Shown piece after piece: positions 47,304-57,088 of a stretch of DNA of 64,000 bases. How positions within the stretch are numbered: position 1 is the stretch's first letter; each line of letters begins with the position of its first letter. The translations under genes were made by a program, and so were the position numbers. The notes below the pieces were generated by a model, which was not told where the DNA came from, did not search any database, and saw only the letters and a program-made list of their open reading frames with translations. This DNA is from Streptomyces xylophagus (GTDB lineage: Bacteria > Actinomycetota > Actinomycetes > Streptomycetales > Streptomycetaceae): positions 186,001-250,000 of the forward strand of contig NZ_JNWO01000021.1 in NCBI RefSeq assembly GCF_000716435.1, written 5' to 3'.

Positions 47304-49070
47304 GTGGCAGCCCACGACGACGACATGAACCGCGGCATCCGCCCGGGACGAGGGTCCGACGACCCGTCCGGGCAGATTGCCTACCTTGAGCAGGAGATCG
47401 CCGTCCTGCGACGTAAGCTCGCCGACTCTCCGCGACACACGAGGATTCTCGAAGAGCGGATCGTCGAGCTGCAGACCAATCTGGCCGGGGTGTCCGCCCA
47501 GAACGAGCGACTCGCCAACACGCTCCGTGAGGCCCGCGACCAGATCGTGGCCCTCAAGGAAGAAGTCGACCGGCTCGCACAGCCGCCGGCCGGTTTCGGT
47601 GTCTTCCTCGTGGCCAACGAGGACGGCACAGCGGATATCTTCACCGGCGGTCGCAAACTGCGGGTGAACGTCAGCCCAAGCGTGGATCTCGAAGAGCTCC
47701 GCCGCGGCCAGGAAGTAATGCTCAACGAAGCGCTCAACGTGGTCGAGGCCATGGAGTACGAGCGCGTCGGCGACATCGTCACCCTCAAGGAGATCCTCGA
47801 GGACGGCGAACGCGCTCTCGTGCAGGGGCACACCGACGAGGAACGGGTGGTACGGCTCGCCGAGCCGCTCCTGGACGTCGTCATCCGCCCCGGCGACGCC
47901 CTTCTGCTGGAACCTCGGTCCGGCTATGTCTACGAGGTCGTACCGAAGAGCGAGGTCGAGGAACTCGTCCTCGAAGAGGTCCCCGACATCGGCTACGAGC
48001 AGATCGGCGGTCTGGGCGGCCAGATCGAGATGATCCGCGACGCGGTCGAACTGCCGTACCTCTACCCCGACCTCTTCAAGGAGCACGAACTGCGGCCGCC
48101 CAAGGGCGTCCTGCTGTACGGGCCTCCCGGATGCGGAAAGACGCTCATCGCCAAGGCCGTCGCCAACTCGCTGGCCAAAAAGGTCGCCGAGGTCACCGGA
48201 CAGGCCACCGGCAAGAGCTTCTTCCTCAACATCAAGGGCCCCGAGCTCCTCAACAAGTACGTCGGCGAGACCGAGCGGCAGATCCGCCTGGTCTTCCAGC
48301 GTGCACGTGAGAAGGCCAGCGAGGGCACACCCGTCATCGTCTTCTTCGACGAGATGGAGTCCCTCTTCCGCACCCGCGGATCCGGTGTCAGCTCGGACGT
48401 GGAGAACACCATCGTCCCCCAGCTGCTCGCCGAGATCGACGGCGTGGAAGGCCTGCAGAACGTGGTCGTCATCGGCGCCTCGAACCGCGAGGACATGATC
48501 GACCCCGCCATCCTGCGCCCCGGCCGCCTGGACGTGAAGATCAAGATCGAACGTCCCGACGCCGAGGCCGCCAAGGACATCTTCGGCAAGTACCTCACCG
48601 AGCGCCTCCCGCTCCACCCCGACGACGTGGGCGAGCACAGCGGCGACAAGACCACCACCGTCCAGAGCATGATCCAGACGGCCGTGGAGCACATGTACAC
48701 GGAATCCGAGGAGAACCGCTTCCTGGAGGTCACCTACGCCAACGGTGACAAGGAAGTCCTCTACTTCAAGGACTTCAACTCCGGCGCCATGATCGAGAAC
48801 ATCGTGGGCCGGGCCAAGAAGATGGCCATCAAGGACTTCCTCGACCACAAGCAGAAGGGCATCCGCGTCTCGCACCTCCTCCAGGCGTGCGTGGACGAGT
48901 TCAAGGAGAACGAGGACCTGCCCAACACCACCAACCCCGACGACTGGGCCCGGATCTCCGGAAAGAAGGGCGAACGGATCGTCTACATCCGTACGCTCAT
49001 CACCGGAAAGCAGGGCGCCGACACCGGACGCTCCATCGACACGGTGGCGAACACCGGTCAGTACCTGTAA
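47304..49070 (+). CDS. arc: proteasome-associated AAA ATPase (ARC/Mpa)
   Basis: ARC is the hexameric ATPase that recognises Pup on tagged proteins, unfolds them and feeds them to the 20S proteasome. The 588-residue protein has an N-terminal coiled coil (about 20-80), OB domains (about 85-235), Walker [14 protein letters not shown] (about 272), Walker [13 protein letters not shown] (about 345) and a C-terminal Gln-Tyr-Leu ending that docks on the proteasome ring. The GTG at 47304 follows GGAGGAGG by 8 bp; a GTG 3 codons earlier overlaps the ribosome site. Confidence 0.97.
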   Translation: MAAHDDDMNRGIRPGRGSDDPSGQIAYLEQEIAVLRRKLADSPRHTRILEERIVELQTNLAGVSAQNERLANTLREARDQIVALKEEVDRLAQPPAGFGVFLVANEDGTADIFTGGRKLRVNVSPSVDLEELRRGQEVMLNEALNVVEAMEYERVGDIVTLKEILEDGERALVQGHTDEERVVRLAEPLLDVVIRPGDALLLEPRSGYVYEVVPKSEVEELVLEEVPDIGYEQIGGLGGQIEMIRDAVELPYLYPDLFKEHELRPPKGVLLYGPPGCGKTLIAKAVANSLAKKVAEVTGQATGKSFFLNIKGPELLNKYVGETERQIRLVFQRAREKASEGTPVIVFFDEMESLFRTRGSGVSSDVENTIVPQLLAEIDGVEGLQNVVVIGASNREDMIDPAILRPGRLDVKIKIERPDAEAAKDIFGKYLTERLPLHPDDVGEHSGDKTTTVQSMIQTAVEHMYTESEENRFLEVTYANGDKEVLYFKDFNSGAMIENIVGRAKKMAIKDFLDHKQKGIRVSHLLQACVDEFKENEDLPNTTNPDDWARISGKKGERIVYIRTLITGKQGADTGRSIDTVANTGQYL

Positions 49071-49079
49071 AAAACAGGG

Positions 49080-49114
49080 CGGCTGCGGGTGCCCATGGTG
49101 GGTACCCGCAGCCG
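49080..49114 (+). terminator. terminator after arc
   Basis: CGGCTGCGGGT (49080-49090) pairs with ACCCGCAGCCG (49104-49114), with partial pairing inside the loop, just after the stop codon. Confidence 0.75.
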
Positions 49115-49315
49115 ACTGCTTTTCAGGCCATGACCGCAACAAGGGGCGCGCGAGGCAATGACGCAAATGATCTCCCCACCAGCGCAAAGCCGTTCTAGGC
49201 TCTTCGGTACCGCCGAGTCGCGCAGTGCGGGGACGGGCACCGCACACGCACCGGAGCGCCAGCGGTACTTGAGCGGTGCCCCCGACCGAGGGCGCCGCCG
49301 GGCAAGGAGGGCCGC

Positions 49316-50827
49316 ATGACCGTACGGCGAGTAATGGGCATCGAGACGGAGTACGGGATCTCCGTCCCCGGCCACCCCAACGCCAATGCCATGCTCACCT
49401 CGTCCCAGATCGTCAACGCCTACGCGGCGGCGATGCACCGGGCCCGGCGGGCCCGCTGGGACTTCGAGGAGGAGAATCCGCTCCGGGACGCGCGGGGCTT
49501 CGACCTCGCCCGGGAGGCCGCCGACTCCAGCCAGCTCACCGACGAGGACATCGGCCTCGCCAATGTCATCCTCACCAACGGCGCACGGCTCTACGTCGAC
49601 CACGCACACCCGGAGTACAGCTCCCCCGAAGTCACCAACCCCATGGACGCCGTCCTGTGGGACAAGGCCGGCGAGCGCATCATGGCGGAGGCCGCCGAGC
49701 GCGCGGCCCAACTCCCGGGCGCCCAGCCGATCCACCTCTACAAGAACAACACCGACAACAAGGGCGCCTCCTACGGCACGCACGAGAACTACCTGATGAA
49801 GCGGGAGACCCCCTTCTCGGACATCGTGCGCCACCTGACGCCCTTCTTCGTCTCCCGTCAGGTCGTCACCGGAGCGGGCCGCGTCGGCATCGGCCAGGAC
49901 GGGCACGAGCACGGCTTCCAGCTCAGCCAGCGCGCCGACTACTTCGAGGTCGAGGTCGGCCTGGAGACCACCCTCAAGCGCCCGATCATCAACACCCGCG
50001 ACGAACCGCACGCGGACGCCGAGAAGTACCGCCGCCTGCACGTGATCATCGGCGACGCGAACCTCTCCGAGATCTCGACCTACCTCAAACTGGGCACGAC
50101 AGCCCTGGTCCTCTCCATGATCGAGGACGGCTTCATCGCGGTGGACCTGGCCGTGGACCAACCGGTCCGCACCCTCCACCAGGTCTCCCACGACCCCACA
50201 CTCAAGCGCCTGGTCACCCTCCGCAGCGGCCGGACCCTCACCGCGGTCCAGCTCCAGATGGAGTACTACGAGCTGTCCCGCAAATACGTCGAGGAGCGCT
50301 ACGGCTCCGACGCGGACGACCAGACCAAGGACGTCCTGGCCCGCTGGGAGGACACGCTCAACCGGCTGGAGAACGACCCGATGAGCCTGGCCGGCGAACT
50401 GGACTGGGTCGCCAAACGGGAGCTCATGGAGGGCTACCGGCGCCGCGACAGCCTCGACTGGGACGCGGCCCGGCTGCACCTGGTCGACCTCCAGTACGCG
50501 GACGTACGGGCCGAGAAGGGTCTCTACAACCGCCTGGTGGCCCGCGGCCGCATCAAGCGGCTGCTGGACGAGGACACGGTCGAGCGGGCGCGTACGACGC
50601 CTCCGGAGGACACGCGCGCGTACTTCCGCGGACGCTGCCTGGAGCAGTACGCCGACGATGTCGCGGCGGCCTCCTGGGACTCCGTGATCTTCGACCTCCC
50701 GGGCCGGGACTCGCTCCAGCGCGTCCCAACCCTGGAACCGCTTCGCGGAACGCGTAATCACGTCAAGGAGCTCCTTGACCGTTGTCGCACGGCGGAAGAC
50801 CTGGTCAGGGTCCTGTCGGGCGGCTGA
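49316..50827 (+). CDS. dop: Pup deamidase/depupylase
   Basis: Dop converts the C-terminal Gln of Pup to Glu and also removes Pup from substrates. This 503-residue carboxylate-amine-ligase-like protein is a paralogue of PafA. It has the Mg-ATP Glu motif [14 protein letters not shown], the Dop-specific insert region (about residues 35-80), [20 protein letters not shown] and [20 protein letters not shown] (in parts). The ATG at 49316 follows AAGGAGG by 6 bp. Confidence 0.96.
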   Translation: MTVRRVMGIETEYGISVPGHPNANAMLTSSQIVNAYAAAMHRARRARWDFEEENPLRDARGFDLAREAADSSQLTDEDIGLANVILTNGARLYVDHAHPEYSSPEVTNPMDAVLWDKAGERIMAEAAERAAQLPGAQPIHLYKNNTDNKGASYGTHENYLMKRETPFSDIVRHLTPFFVSRQVVTGAGRVGIGQDGHEHGFQLSQRADYFEVEVGLETTLKRPIINTRDEPHADAEKYRRLHVIIGDANLSEISTYLKLGTTALVLSMIEDGFIAVDLAVDQPVRTLHQVSHDPTLKRLVTLRSGRTLTAVQLQMEYYELSRKYVEERYGSDADDQTKDVLARWEDTLNRLENDPMSLAGELDWVAKRELMEGYRRRDSLDWDAARLHLVDLQYADVRAEKGLYNRLVARGRIKRLLDEDTVERARTTPPEDTRAYFRGRCLEQYADDVAAASWDSVIFDLPGRDSLQRVPTLEPLRGTRNHVKELLDRCRTAEDLVRVLSGG

Positions 50828-50940
50828 GGGGCCCCTCGGATCCAGGGCGCCGGACAGGGTGGAATGTCCGGTGGCCGGGAATCATCGAGGTGGCCGCCGT
50901 ACGTTGTAGGAACTGCGGGGCCGATGTCAGTCCCTGCAAG

Positions 50941-50946
50941 TAGGGT
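50941..50946 (+). promoter_or_regulatory. -10-like TAGGGT before pup
   Basis: TAGGGTCTG lies 36 nt before the pup start, as does the same sequence 38 nt before the arc start. No -35 box is clear. Confidence 0.3.
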
Positions 50947-50982
50947 CTGATCAAGAACGTCGAACCGAGCGGGGTGAGGGTT

Positions 50983-51201
50983 ATGGCGACCAAGGACACC
51001 GGCGGCGGACAGCAGAAGGCGACGCGCTCCACGGAGGAGGTCGAGGAGCAGGCGGAGGAAGCGCAGGCGACCGACGACCTCAAGGAGCGCCACGAGAAGC
51101 TGAGCGACGATGTCGACTCGGTTCTGGACGAGATCGACGACGTCCTCGAGGAGAACGCAGAGGACTTCGTGCGCTCCTTCGTTCAGAAGGGCGGCCAGTA
51201 G
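50983..51201 (+). CDS. pup: prokaryotic ubiquitin-like protein Pup
   Basis: Pup is the 72-residue disordered tag that is joined through its C-terminal Glu to lysines of target proteins. The N-terminal part is Lys/Gln/Glu-rich, the central part forms the ARC-binding helix (ERHEKLSDDVDSVLDEIDDV) and the C-terminus is SFVQKGGQ. It ends in Gln, so Dop must deamidate it before PafA can use it. The ATG at 50983 follows GAGGG by 3-7 bp. Confidence 0.97.
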   Translation: MATKDTGGGQQKATRSTEEVEEQAEEAQATDDLKERHEKLSDDVDSVLDEIDDVLEENAEDFVRSFVQKGGQ

Positions 51202-51242
51202 GCCGCTCTACCCTTCGATTCGAAGGTGAACGGGGTGGCGTG

Positions 51243-51525
51243 GTGGCGGGCGAGTCCAAGATGAAGTGCTGCGTGCGGTGCGGCGAGACCAAGCCGCACG
51301 CAGTCTTCGCCCTCTTCGGAGTGGCATCGGAAAGCCTCCGCCGTTCATGTGGATCACCGCCATGAGACGGGTAGGGTCCGTGGCACAACGTGCTTCAACT
51401 GCAATTCGGCCATCGGCAAGTTGGGAGTTGATCCCGACGCTGTTCGTCGGGCTGCCGCCTACTTGGAAGGATCCTCGTGGAAGCCAACACTCGTAGCACT
51501 GGGCGTCTACCAGCTGCCTTCCTGA
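51243..51525 (+). pseudogene. decayed endonuclease VII-type HNH nuclease gene
   Basis: The first part (from GTG 51243, or ATG 51261) reads MKCCVRCGETKPH, the N-terminal zinc knuckle, and stays open to a TGA near 51365. The second part, in the next frame (from about 51310), reads SEWHRKASAVHVDHRHETG, then TTCFNCNSAIGKLG and ends ALGVYQLPS at 51525. Intact relatives have about 60 more residues between SEWHR and the HVDH motif, so both a frameshift and an internal deletion are present. Its tail overlaps prcB by 49 bp. A gene of this family sits between pup and prcB in other Streptomyces (from memory). Confidence 0.75.
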
Positions 51526-52322
51526 CGCCTGGGTCGTCGTCCTTCATGGACTTCCTCTCCGATCATCAGCCGGAGATCCTCCCGGGCAATCGGCAACTGC
51601 CGCCCACCCAGGGCGTCATCGAGGCCCCGCACGGCACGACGATCGTCGCTGTCACCTTCCCCGGTGGCGTGGTGCTCGCCGGTGACCGGCGGGCCACCAT
51701 GGGCAATGTCATCGCGCAGCGGGACATCGAGAAGGTGTTCCCCGCGGACGAGTACTCGGCCGTCGGCATCGCCGGCACCGCGGGACTCGCCGTGGAGATG
51801 GTCAAGCTCTTCCAGCTGGAGCTGGAGCACTTCGAGAAGGTCGAAGGCGCCCAACTCTCCCTGGAGGGCAAGGCGAACCGACTGTCCACGATGATCCGTT
51901 CCAACCTCGGCATGGCCATGCAGGGCCTCGCCGTGGTCCCGCTCTTCGCCGGGTTCGACGTGGACCGCGGCAAGGGCCGCATCTTCTCCTACGACGTGAC
52001 GGGCGGCCGCTCCCAGGAGCTCGGCTACGCGGCCACCGGCTCCGGTTCGGTGTTCGCGCGGGGCGCCATGAAGAAGCTCTTCCACGACCAGCTGACCGAG
52101 AGCGAGGCCACGACCCTCGTGGTCCAGGCCCTCTACGACGCGGCTGACGACGACTCGGCGACCGGTGGTCCCGACGTCGCCCGCCGGATCTACCCGATCG
52201 TCACCGTGATCACCGAGGACGGCTTCCGTCGACTCACCGACGACGAGTCCTCCGAGATCGCCCGCTCGATCCTGGAACGGCGACTGCAGCAGCCCGACGG
52301 CCCGCGCGCCGCGCTGCTCTGA
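51477..52322 (+). CDS. prcB: 20S proteasome beta subunit
   Basis: This 281-residue beta subunit carries a 53-residue propeptide that is removed in the assembled ring to expose Thr54 in [16 protein letters not shown], the catalytic nucleophile. Lys in [12 protein letters not shown] and the SGS loop [13 protein letters not shown] are as in the family. The GTG at 51477 follows GGAAGGA by 7 bp and lies inside the decayed endonuclease gene, so translation may be coupled. It forms a unit with prcA, 70 bp downstream. Confidence 0.97.
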   Translation: MEANTRSTGRLPAAFLTPGSSSFMDFLSDHQPEILPGNRQLPPTQGVIEAPHGTTIVAVTFPGGVVLAGDRRATMGNVIAQRDIEKVFPADEYSAVGIAGTAGLAVEMVKLFQLELEHFEKVEGAQLSLEGKANRLSTMIRSNLGMAMQGLAVVPLFAGFDVDRGKGRIFSYDVTGGRSQELGYAATGSGSVFARGAMKKLFHDQLTESEATTLVVQALYDAADDDSATGGPDVARRIYPIVTVITEDGFRRLTDDESSEIARSILERRLQQPDGPRAALL

Positions 52323-52392
52323 CCCGGGGCCCGTTCTCATTCAAGGTGATCCAGTGACTTCGACGGAACTTTAAAGAGAGGGACGGATACCG

Positions 52393-53139
52393 GTGTCGAC
52401 GCCGTTCTATGTCTCACCCCAGCAGGCGATGGCCGACCGGGCGGAGTACGCCCGCAAGGGCATCGCCCGTGGCCGCAGCCTGGTCGTGCTGCAGTTCGCC
52501 GACGGCATTGTCTTCGTCGGCGAGAACCCGTCCCGTGCGCTGCACAAGTTCAGCGAGATCTACGACCGGATCGGGTTCGCGGCCGCCGGAAAGTACAACG
52601 AGTACGAGAACCTGCGGATCGGCGGCGTGCGGTACGCCGACCTCCGCGGTTACACCTACGACCGTGCGGACGTGACCGCCCGCGGTCTCGCCAACGTCTA
52701 CGCCCAGACGCTCGGCACGATCTTCTCCAGTGCGGCCGAGAAGCCGTACGAGGTGGAGCTGGTCGTCGCGGAGGTCGGGGACACGCCCGACGGCGATCAG
52801 ATCTACCGGTTGCCGCACGACGGTTCGATCGTGGACGAGCACGGCTCGGTCGCGGTCGGTGGCAACGCCGAGACGATCAGTACCTATCTGGACCAGCGTC
52901 ACCGTGACGGCATGACTCTCGCGGAGGCGCTCAAGCTGGCCGTGCAGTCCCTGTCCCGTGACACGAACGGCAGCGAGCGGGAGATTCCCGCCGAGCGCCT
53001 GGAGGTCGCGGTCCTGGACCGCACGCGCCCGCAGGCCCGCAAGTTCAAGCGGATCGTCGGGCGTCAGCTGTCCCGCCTGTTGGAGGGCGAGGCCGCGGAC
53101 ACCTCGTCCGACGGTGACGACTCCGACGACGAGAAGTGA
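52393..53139 (+). CDS. prcA: 20S proteasome alpha subunit
   Basis: This 248-residue alpha subunit forms the outer rings and gate of the proteasome. It starts [20 protein letters not shown], the gate and first helix, followed by [17 protein letters not shown] and the rest of the Ntn fold, without a catalytic Thr. The C-terminus is Asp/Glu-rich ([11 protein letters not shown]). The GTG at 52393 follows GAGAGGGACGG. Confidence 0.97.
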   Translation: MSTPFYVSPQQAMADRAEYARKGIARGRSLVVLQFADGIVFVGENPSRALHKFSEIYDRIGFAAAGKYNEYENLRIGGVRYADLRGYTYDRADVTARGLANVYAQTLGTIFSSAAEKPYEVELVVAEVGDTPDGDQIYRLPHDGSIVDEHGSVAVGGNAETISTYLDQRHRDGMTLAEALKLAVQSLSRDTNGSEREIPAERLEVAVLDRTRPQARKFKRIVGRQLSRLLEGEAADTSSDGDDSDDEK

Positions 53140-53160
53140 GCCGGCCTCACCCAGCCTCTC

Positions 53161-53191
53161 GCGCGCCCCGGCCACCTCGGCCGGGGCGCGC
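53161..53191 (+). terminator. bidirectional terminator between prcA and lacI-type gene
   Basis: A perfect 13-bp stem (53161-53173 / 53179-53191) with a 5-nt loop separates convergent genes. Confidence 0.85.
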
Positions 53192-53197
53192 GGCGTT

Positions 53198-54217
53198 TCA
53201 GCGCGACGCGCTCGGCGGCGCCGTGGAGCCCCGTACGACCAGCTCCACCGGGATGTCGCCCTCCTCCGGTACGCGGCCGTCCAGGACCGCCAGGAGGGCT
53301 CGCATGCCGTGTTCTCCGAAGAGTTCCGCGTCGAGGCGGACCGTCGTCAGTTCCGGGTCGATGGCGGTGGCCAGGGCGAGGTCGTCGAGGCCGGTGACCG
53401 ACAGGTCGTCCGGGATGCGCAGGCCCAGTCGGCGGGCGGCCTTGTAGGCGCCGGCGGCGAGTTTGTCGTCGTCGCAGACCAGGGCGGTGGGGCGGGGGCC
53501 GGGGAGCGAGAGCGCGGCCTCGGCGGCGGCCAGGGCGCCCTCGATCGAGATGGGGGCCCGGGTCGTACGTACCGAGGTGCCTTCCACGGCACCCACCCGC
53601 GCGGCGAGTTCACGCGCGCGTACCTCGAAGGTCCAGGACGGTACGTCGGCGGCCAGGTGCAGGAAGTGGCGGTGGCCCAGAGTCAGTAGGTGTTCGGCGA
53701 CCTGGCGGACGCCGTCGGCGATGTCCAGGTTGACCGTGGCGGCGCCCAGGCTGCCCTCCGGGTCGCTGTCGAGCATCACCAGGGGGAGCTGGTCGCCGCG
53801 GATCGCGGTGAGGGCGTCGGCGGCCATGGAGGAGGCGATCACGCCGTCCAGGGCGGCCTGGGCGGAGGCGAAGGGGTCCCGGGCGGGGCCGATGCCCTCG
53901 GGGGAGGGGTAGAGGACCACGCCGAAGCCGTGTTCGGCGGCGACGCGGGCGGCGCCGGTGTAGACGCCGGCGAAGAACTCCGTCGTCAGGACCGGGACCA
54001 CCAGGAGGACGGTACGGGTGCGTCCCAGCCTGAGATTGCGGGCGGCGAGGTTGGGGCGGTAGCCCAAATCGCGTGCGGCCTCGCGGACGCGTTCAGCGGT
54101 GGTCTCCGAGACGCGGCCTCGCCACTTGTCGCCGAGCACCAGCGAGACCGCGGCCTGGGACACTCCCGCCGCCTGTGCGACGTCGCGGCTCGTGGGGCGG
54201 GTGCTGCCTCGTGCCAC
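53198..54217 (-). CDS. LacI-family transcriptional regulator
   Basis: This 339-residue repressor has the LacI helix-turn-helix (TSRDVAQAAGVSQAAVSLVLG, read as TSRDVAQAAGVS and QAAVSLVLG), a hinge helix (NLAARNLRLGRT) and a periplasmic-binding-like effector domain. It is divergent from an MFS transporter gene, with a 7-bp palindromic operator candidate between them. The effector is unknown. The GTG at 54217 follows AAGGAG by 10 bp. Confidence 0.92.
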   Translation of the reverse strand: MARGSTRPTSRDVAQAAGVSQAAVSLVLGDKWRGRVSETTAERVREAARDLGYRPNLAARNLRLGRTRTVLLVVPVLTTEFFAGVYTGAARVAAEHGFGVVLYPSPEGIGPARDPFASAQAALDGVIASSMAADALTAIRGDQLPLVMLDSDPEGSLGAATVNLDIADGVRQVAEHLLTLGHRHFLHLAADVPSWTFEVRARELAARVGAVEGTSVRTTRAPISIEGALAAAEAALSLPGPRPTALVCDDDKLAAGAYKAARRLGLRIPDDLSVTGLDDLALATAIDPELTTVRLDAELFGEHGMRALLAVLDGRVPEEGDIPVELVVRGSTAPPSASR

Positions 54218-54272
54218 CGTGGGCCTGCTCCTTCGACTGTGCTCCGTCTGGACGCGTGAACAGGGCACATGG

Positions 54273-54299
54273 TACGTATGACAGTGGAAGTTATACGTA
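54273..54299. promoter_or_regulatory. operator candidate between lacI-type and MFS genes
   Basis: TACGTAT and ATACGTA are perfect inverted repeats 13 bp apart in the 99-bp divergent gap, 18 bp upstream of the MFS start. Confidence 0.5.
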
Positions 54300-54316
54300 A
54301 AACGTGAGGGTGGGGC

Positions 54317-55576
54317 ATGGCCGTGGGATATCTGGAGATCCTCAGGGCGAGGCACGCCAGCCGCCTGCTGGTGGGCACGCTGGTGGGGCGGCTGCCGAAC
54401 GCCACCGCCGCGATCGCGATCGTGCTGTTCATCCGCGCCGAGGGCGGCACCTACAGCCTCGCGGGGGCGCTGGCGGCCGTCTACGGCGTCGCCAACGCGG
54501 TCGGGCAGCCCCTCCTCGGGCGGCTGGTGGACGTCCACGGGCAGCCGCGTGTGCAGCTGCCCGCCGCGATCCTGTCGGCGCTCGCCATGGCGGTCTTCGC
54601 CTTCGGCGGCACCGATCCGTTGCCCCTCGCCTACGTCGCCGTGGCGGGCGCCGGTCTTTTCGCGCCGCCCCTGGAGGGCGGTCTGCGCGCGCTGTGGCCG
54701 GCCGTGCTGCGGCGCGAGGACCAGGTGCACACGGCCTACGCCATGGACGCGGTGGCGCAGGAAGTCATGTTCACCGTGGGGCCGTTGCTCGTGACGGTGT
54801 TCGTGTCGCTGTGGTCCGCCCCGGTGGCGCTGCTCGTGCTGAACGTCATCGGGGTGCTGGGCGCCCTCTCCGTGGTCGCGTCGCCGCCCTCGCGCGCGTG
54901 GCGTTCGGCGCCGCGTGAGGCGCACTGGCTGGGCGCCCTGCGCTCGCCGGGGCTGCTGGCGCTGCTGGGCGCGTTCCTGTTCGTCGGGATCGCGATGGGG
55001 TCTATCACGGTCGCCTCTGTTCCGTACGCGGACGAGCACGGTGGTGACGTGGTGTACGGCTGGCTCATGGCGGCGATCGGTCTGGGCGCGCTGCTCGGTG
55101 GCACCGTCTACGGGGCGCGGCAGTGGAGCGGGGTGCCCGAGCGCCGACTGCGGGTCCTGGTGGGGCTCCTGGCGGTGTGTTACCTGCCGTTGATGCTCAT
55201 GCCGGGCGCGGTCGCCATGGTGCTGCTCACCGTGCTCGCCGGGGTGTTCCTCGCGCCCGCCCTCGCCTGCGCCTTCATCATCGTCGACCGGCACGCGCCC
55301 AAGGGCACGGTCACCGAGGCTTTCTCGTGGCTTGTGACGACGTTCACCGTGGGCGCGTCGGTCGGAACGGGCGTCGCGGGCCCGGTCGTACAGGCCGGTG
55401 GGGCCCTGTGGGGGTTCGCCGTGCCGGGGGTCGCCGGGGCCGTGTCGCTGCTGGTTCTGGTGGCGACCGGACGGGTCCTCGCAGCTCCCGCCGGGGGTGC
55501 GGTGGTTGCGGCTTCATCGGAAAATGATCCAAACCGTGCCGTCGAACCCCGTTTCAGCACAGGGGATCGGGCGTAA
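54317..55576 (+). CDS. MFS transporter
   Basis: This 419-residue major facilitator has about 12 membrane segments. The cytoplasmic loop 2-3 signature appears as GQPLLGRLVDVHGQPRV. No substrate is evident; relatives export drugs or sugars. It is divergent from the LacI-family regulator, which probably controls it. The pair sits between prcA and pafA. Confidence 0.88.
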   Translation: MAVGYLEILRARHASRLLVGTLVGRLPNATAAIAIVLFIRAEGGTYSLAGALAAVYGVANAVGQPLLGRLVDVHGQPRVQLPAAILSALAMAVFAFGGTDPLPLAYVAVAGAGLFAPPLEGGLRALWPAVLRREDQVHTAYAMDAVAQEVMFTVGPLLVTVFVSLWSAPVALLVLNVIGVLGALSVVASPPSRAWRSAPREAHWLGALRSPGLLALLGAFLFVGIAMGSITVASVPYADEHGGDVVYGWLMAAIGLGALLGGTVYGARQWSGVPERRLRVLVGLLAVCYLPLMLMPGAVAMVLLTVLAGVFLAPALACAFIIVDRHAPKGTVTEAFSWLVTTFTVGASVGTGVAGPVVQAGGALWGFAVPGVAGAVSLLVLVATGRVLAAPAGGAVVAASSENDPNRAVEPRFSTGDRA

Positions 55577-55579
55577 TGT
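55574..55579 (+). promoter_or_regulatory. -10 box for a leaderless pafA transcript
   Basis: TAATGT ends 6 nt before the pafA ATG, inside the last codons of the MFS gene; no ribosome-binding site is seen. Confidence 0.5.
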
Positions 55580-55585
55580 TCAGTC

Positions 55586-56947
55586 ATGGACCGCCGCATT
55601 TTCGGGCTGGAGAACGAGTACGGCGTCACGTGTACGTTCAGGGGACAGCGGCGTCTGTCTCCCGACGAAGTGGCTCGGTACCTCTTCCGCCGTGTCGTGT
55701 CATGGGGCCGCAGCAGCAATGTCTTTCTGCGAAACGGCGCCCGGCTCTATCTCGACGTGGGCTCACATCCGGAATACGCGACCCCCGAATGTGACAACGT
55801 GACCGAACTGGTCACCCACGACAAAGCCGGCGAGCGCATTCTCGAAGGACTCCTGGTGGACGCCGAACGACGCCTGCACGAGGAGGGAATCGCGGGCGAC
55901 GTCTACCTCTTCAAGAACAACACCGACTCGGCGGGCAACTCGTACGGCTGCCACGAGAACTACCTGGTGGCACGGCACGGCGAGTTCTCCCGGCTCGCGG
56001 ACATCCTCATCCCCTTCCTGGTCACGCGTCAGCTTCTGTGCGGCGCGGGCAAGGTTCTGCAGACCCCGCGCGGCGCCGTGTACTGCGTCAGCCAGCGCGC
56101 CGAACACATCTGGGAGGGCGTCTCCTCGGCGACGACGCGTTCCCGGCCCATCATCAACACCCGTGACGAACCGCACGCGGACGCCGAGCGTTACCGGCGA
56201 CTGCACGTCATCGTGGGCGACTCGAACATGTCCGAGACGACCATGCTGCTCAAGGTCGGTGCCACCGACCTGGTGCTGCGCATGATCGAGGCGGGCACGG
56301 TGATGCGCGACCTGACCCTGGAGAACCCGATCCGGGCGATCCGCGAGGTCAGCCACGACATCACGGGCCGGCGCAAGGTGCGCCTGGCCAGTGGCCGCGA
56401 GGCCTCCGCGATCGAGGTGCAGCGCGAGTACTACGAGAAGGCCGTGGACTTCGTAGACCGCCGCGGCATCCGCACCGGCACCGTCGAGCAGGTCCTCGAA
56501 CTGTGGGGCCGCACGCTCGACGCGATCGAGGCCGAGGACCTCGACCGGATCGGCACCGAGATCGACTGGGTCATGAAGTACCAGCTGATCGAGCGGTACC
56601 GGGCCAAGCACAACATGACGATGTCCCACCCGCGGGTCGCCCAGATCGACCTCGCCTACCACGACATCCACCGTCGCCGAGGGCTCTACTACCTCCTCGA
56701 GAGGAAGGGCCAAGCCGCCCGGATCTGCAACGACTTGAAGATCTTCGAGGGCAAGTCCGTTCCCCCGCAGACCACTCGGGCCCGGCTGCGCGGCGACTTC
56801 ATCCGCAGGGCCCAGGAGCAGCGACGGGACTTCACCGTCGACTGGGTCCACCTCAAGCTCAACGACCAGGCACAGCGCACGGTGTTGTGCAAGGACCCGT
56901 TCCGTTCCGTGGACGACCGGGTGGAGAAACTGATCGCCGGAATGTAG
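55586..56947 (+). CDS. pafA: Pup--protein ligase
   Basis: PafA uses ATP to join the C-terminal Glu of deamidated Pup to lysine side chains. The 453-residue protein is a glutamine-synthetase-fold ligase: [14 protein letters not shown] carries the Mg-binding Glu, [15 protein letters not shown] the catalytic Asp region, and [20 protein letters not shown] and [19 protein letters not shown] (in parts) are shared with Dop. It lacks the Dop-specific loop after the first strand. It lies 10 bp after the MFS stop. Confidence 0.97.
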   Translation: MDRRIFGLENEYGVTCTFRGQRRLSPDEVARYLFRRVVSWGRSSNVFLRNGARLYLDVGSHPEYATPECDNVTELVTHDKAGERILEGLLVDAERRLHEEGIAGDVYLFKNNTDSAGNSYGCHENYLVARHGEFSRLADILIPFLVTRQLLCGAGKVLQTPRGAVYCVSQRAEHIWEGVSSATTRSRPIINTRDEPHADAERYRRLHVIVGDSNMSETTMLLKVGATDLVLRMIEAGTVMRDLTLENPIRAIREVSHDITGRRKVRLASGREASAIEVQREYYEKAVDFVDRRGIRTGTVEQVLELWGRTLDAIEAEDLDRIGTEIDWVMKYQLIERYRAKHNMTMSHPRVAQIDLAYHDIHRRRGLYYLLERKGQAARICNDLKIFEGKSVPPQTTRARLRGDFIRRAQEQRRDFTVDWVHLKLNDQAQRTVLCKDPFRSVDDRVEKLIAGM

Positions 56948-56994
56948 GCGAAAGCGTCCGGACACCGACGTCCGGATACATATTCGGTACGCCA

Positions 56995-57029
56995 CACGGG
57001 CCCCGTACGTTTCACGTACGGGGCCCGTG
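56995..57029 (+). terminator. terminator after pafA
   Basis: A perfect 15-bp stem (56995-57009 / 57015-57029) with loop TTTCA lies 47 bp after the stop. Confidence 0.85.
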
Positions 57030-57088
57030 CCACGCCGTAGAGTTGCGCGCACGCCATCAACAAGATCGACCGATACGAGGCCTTCACC

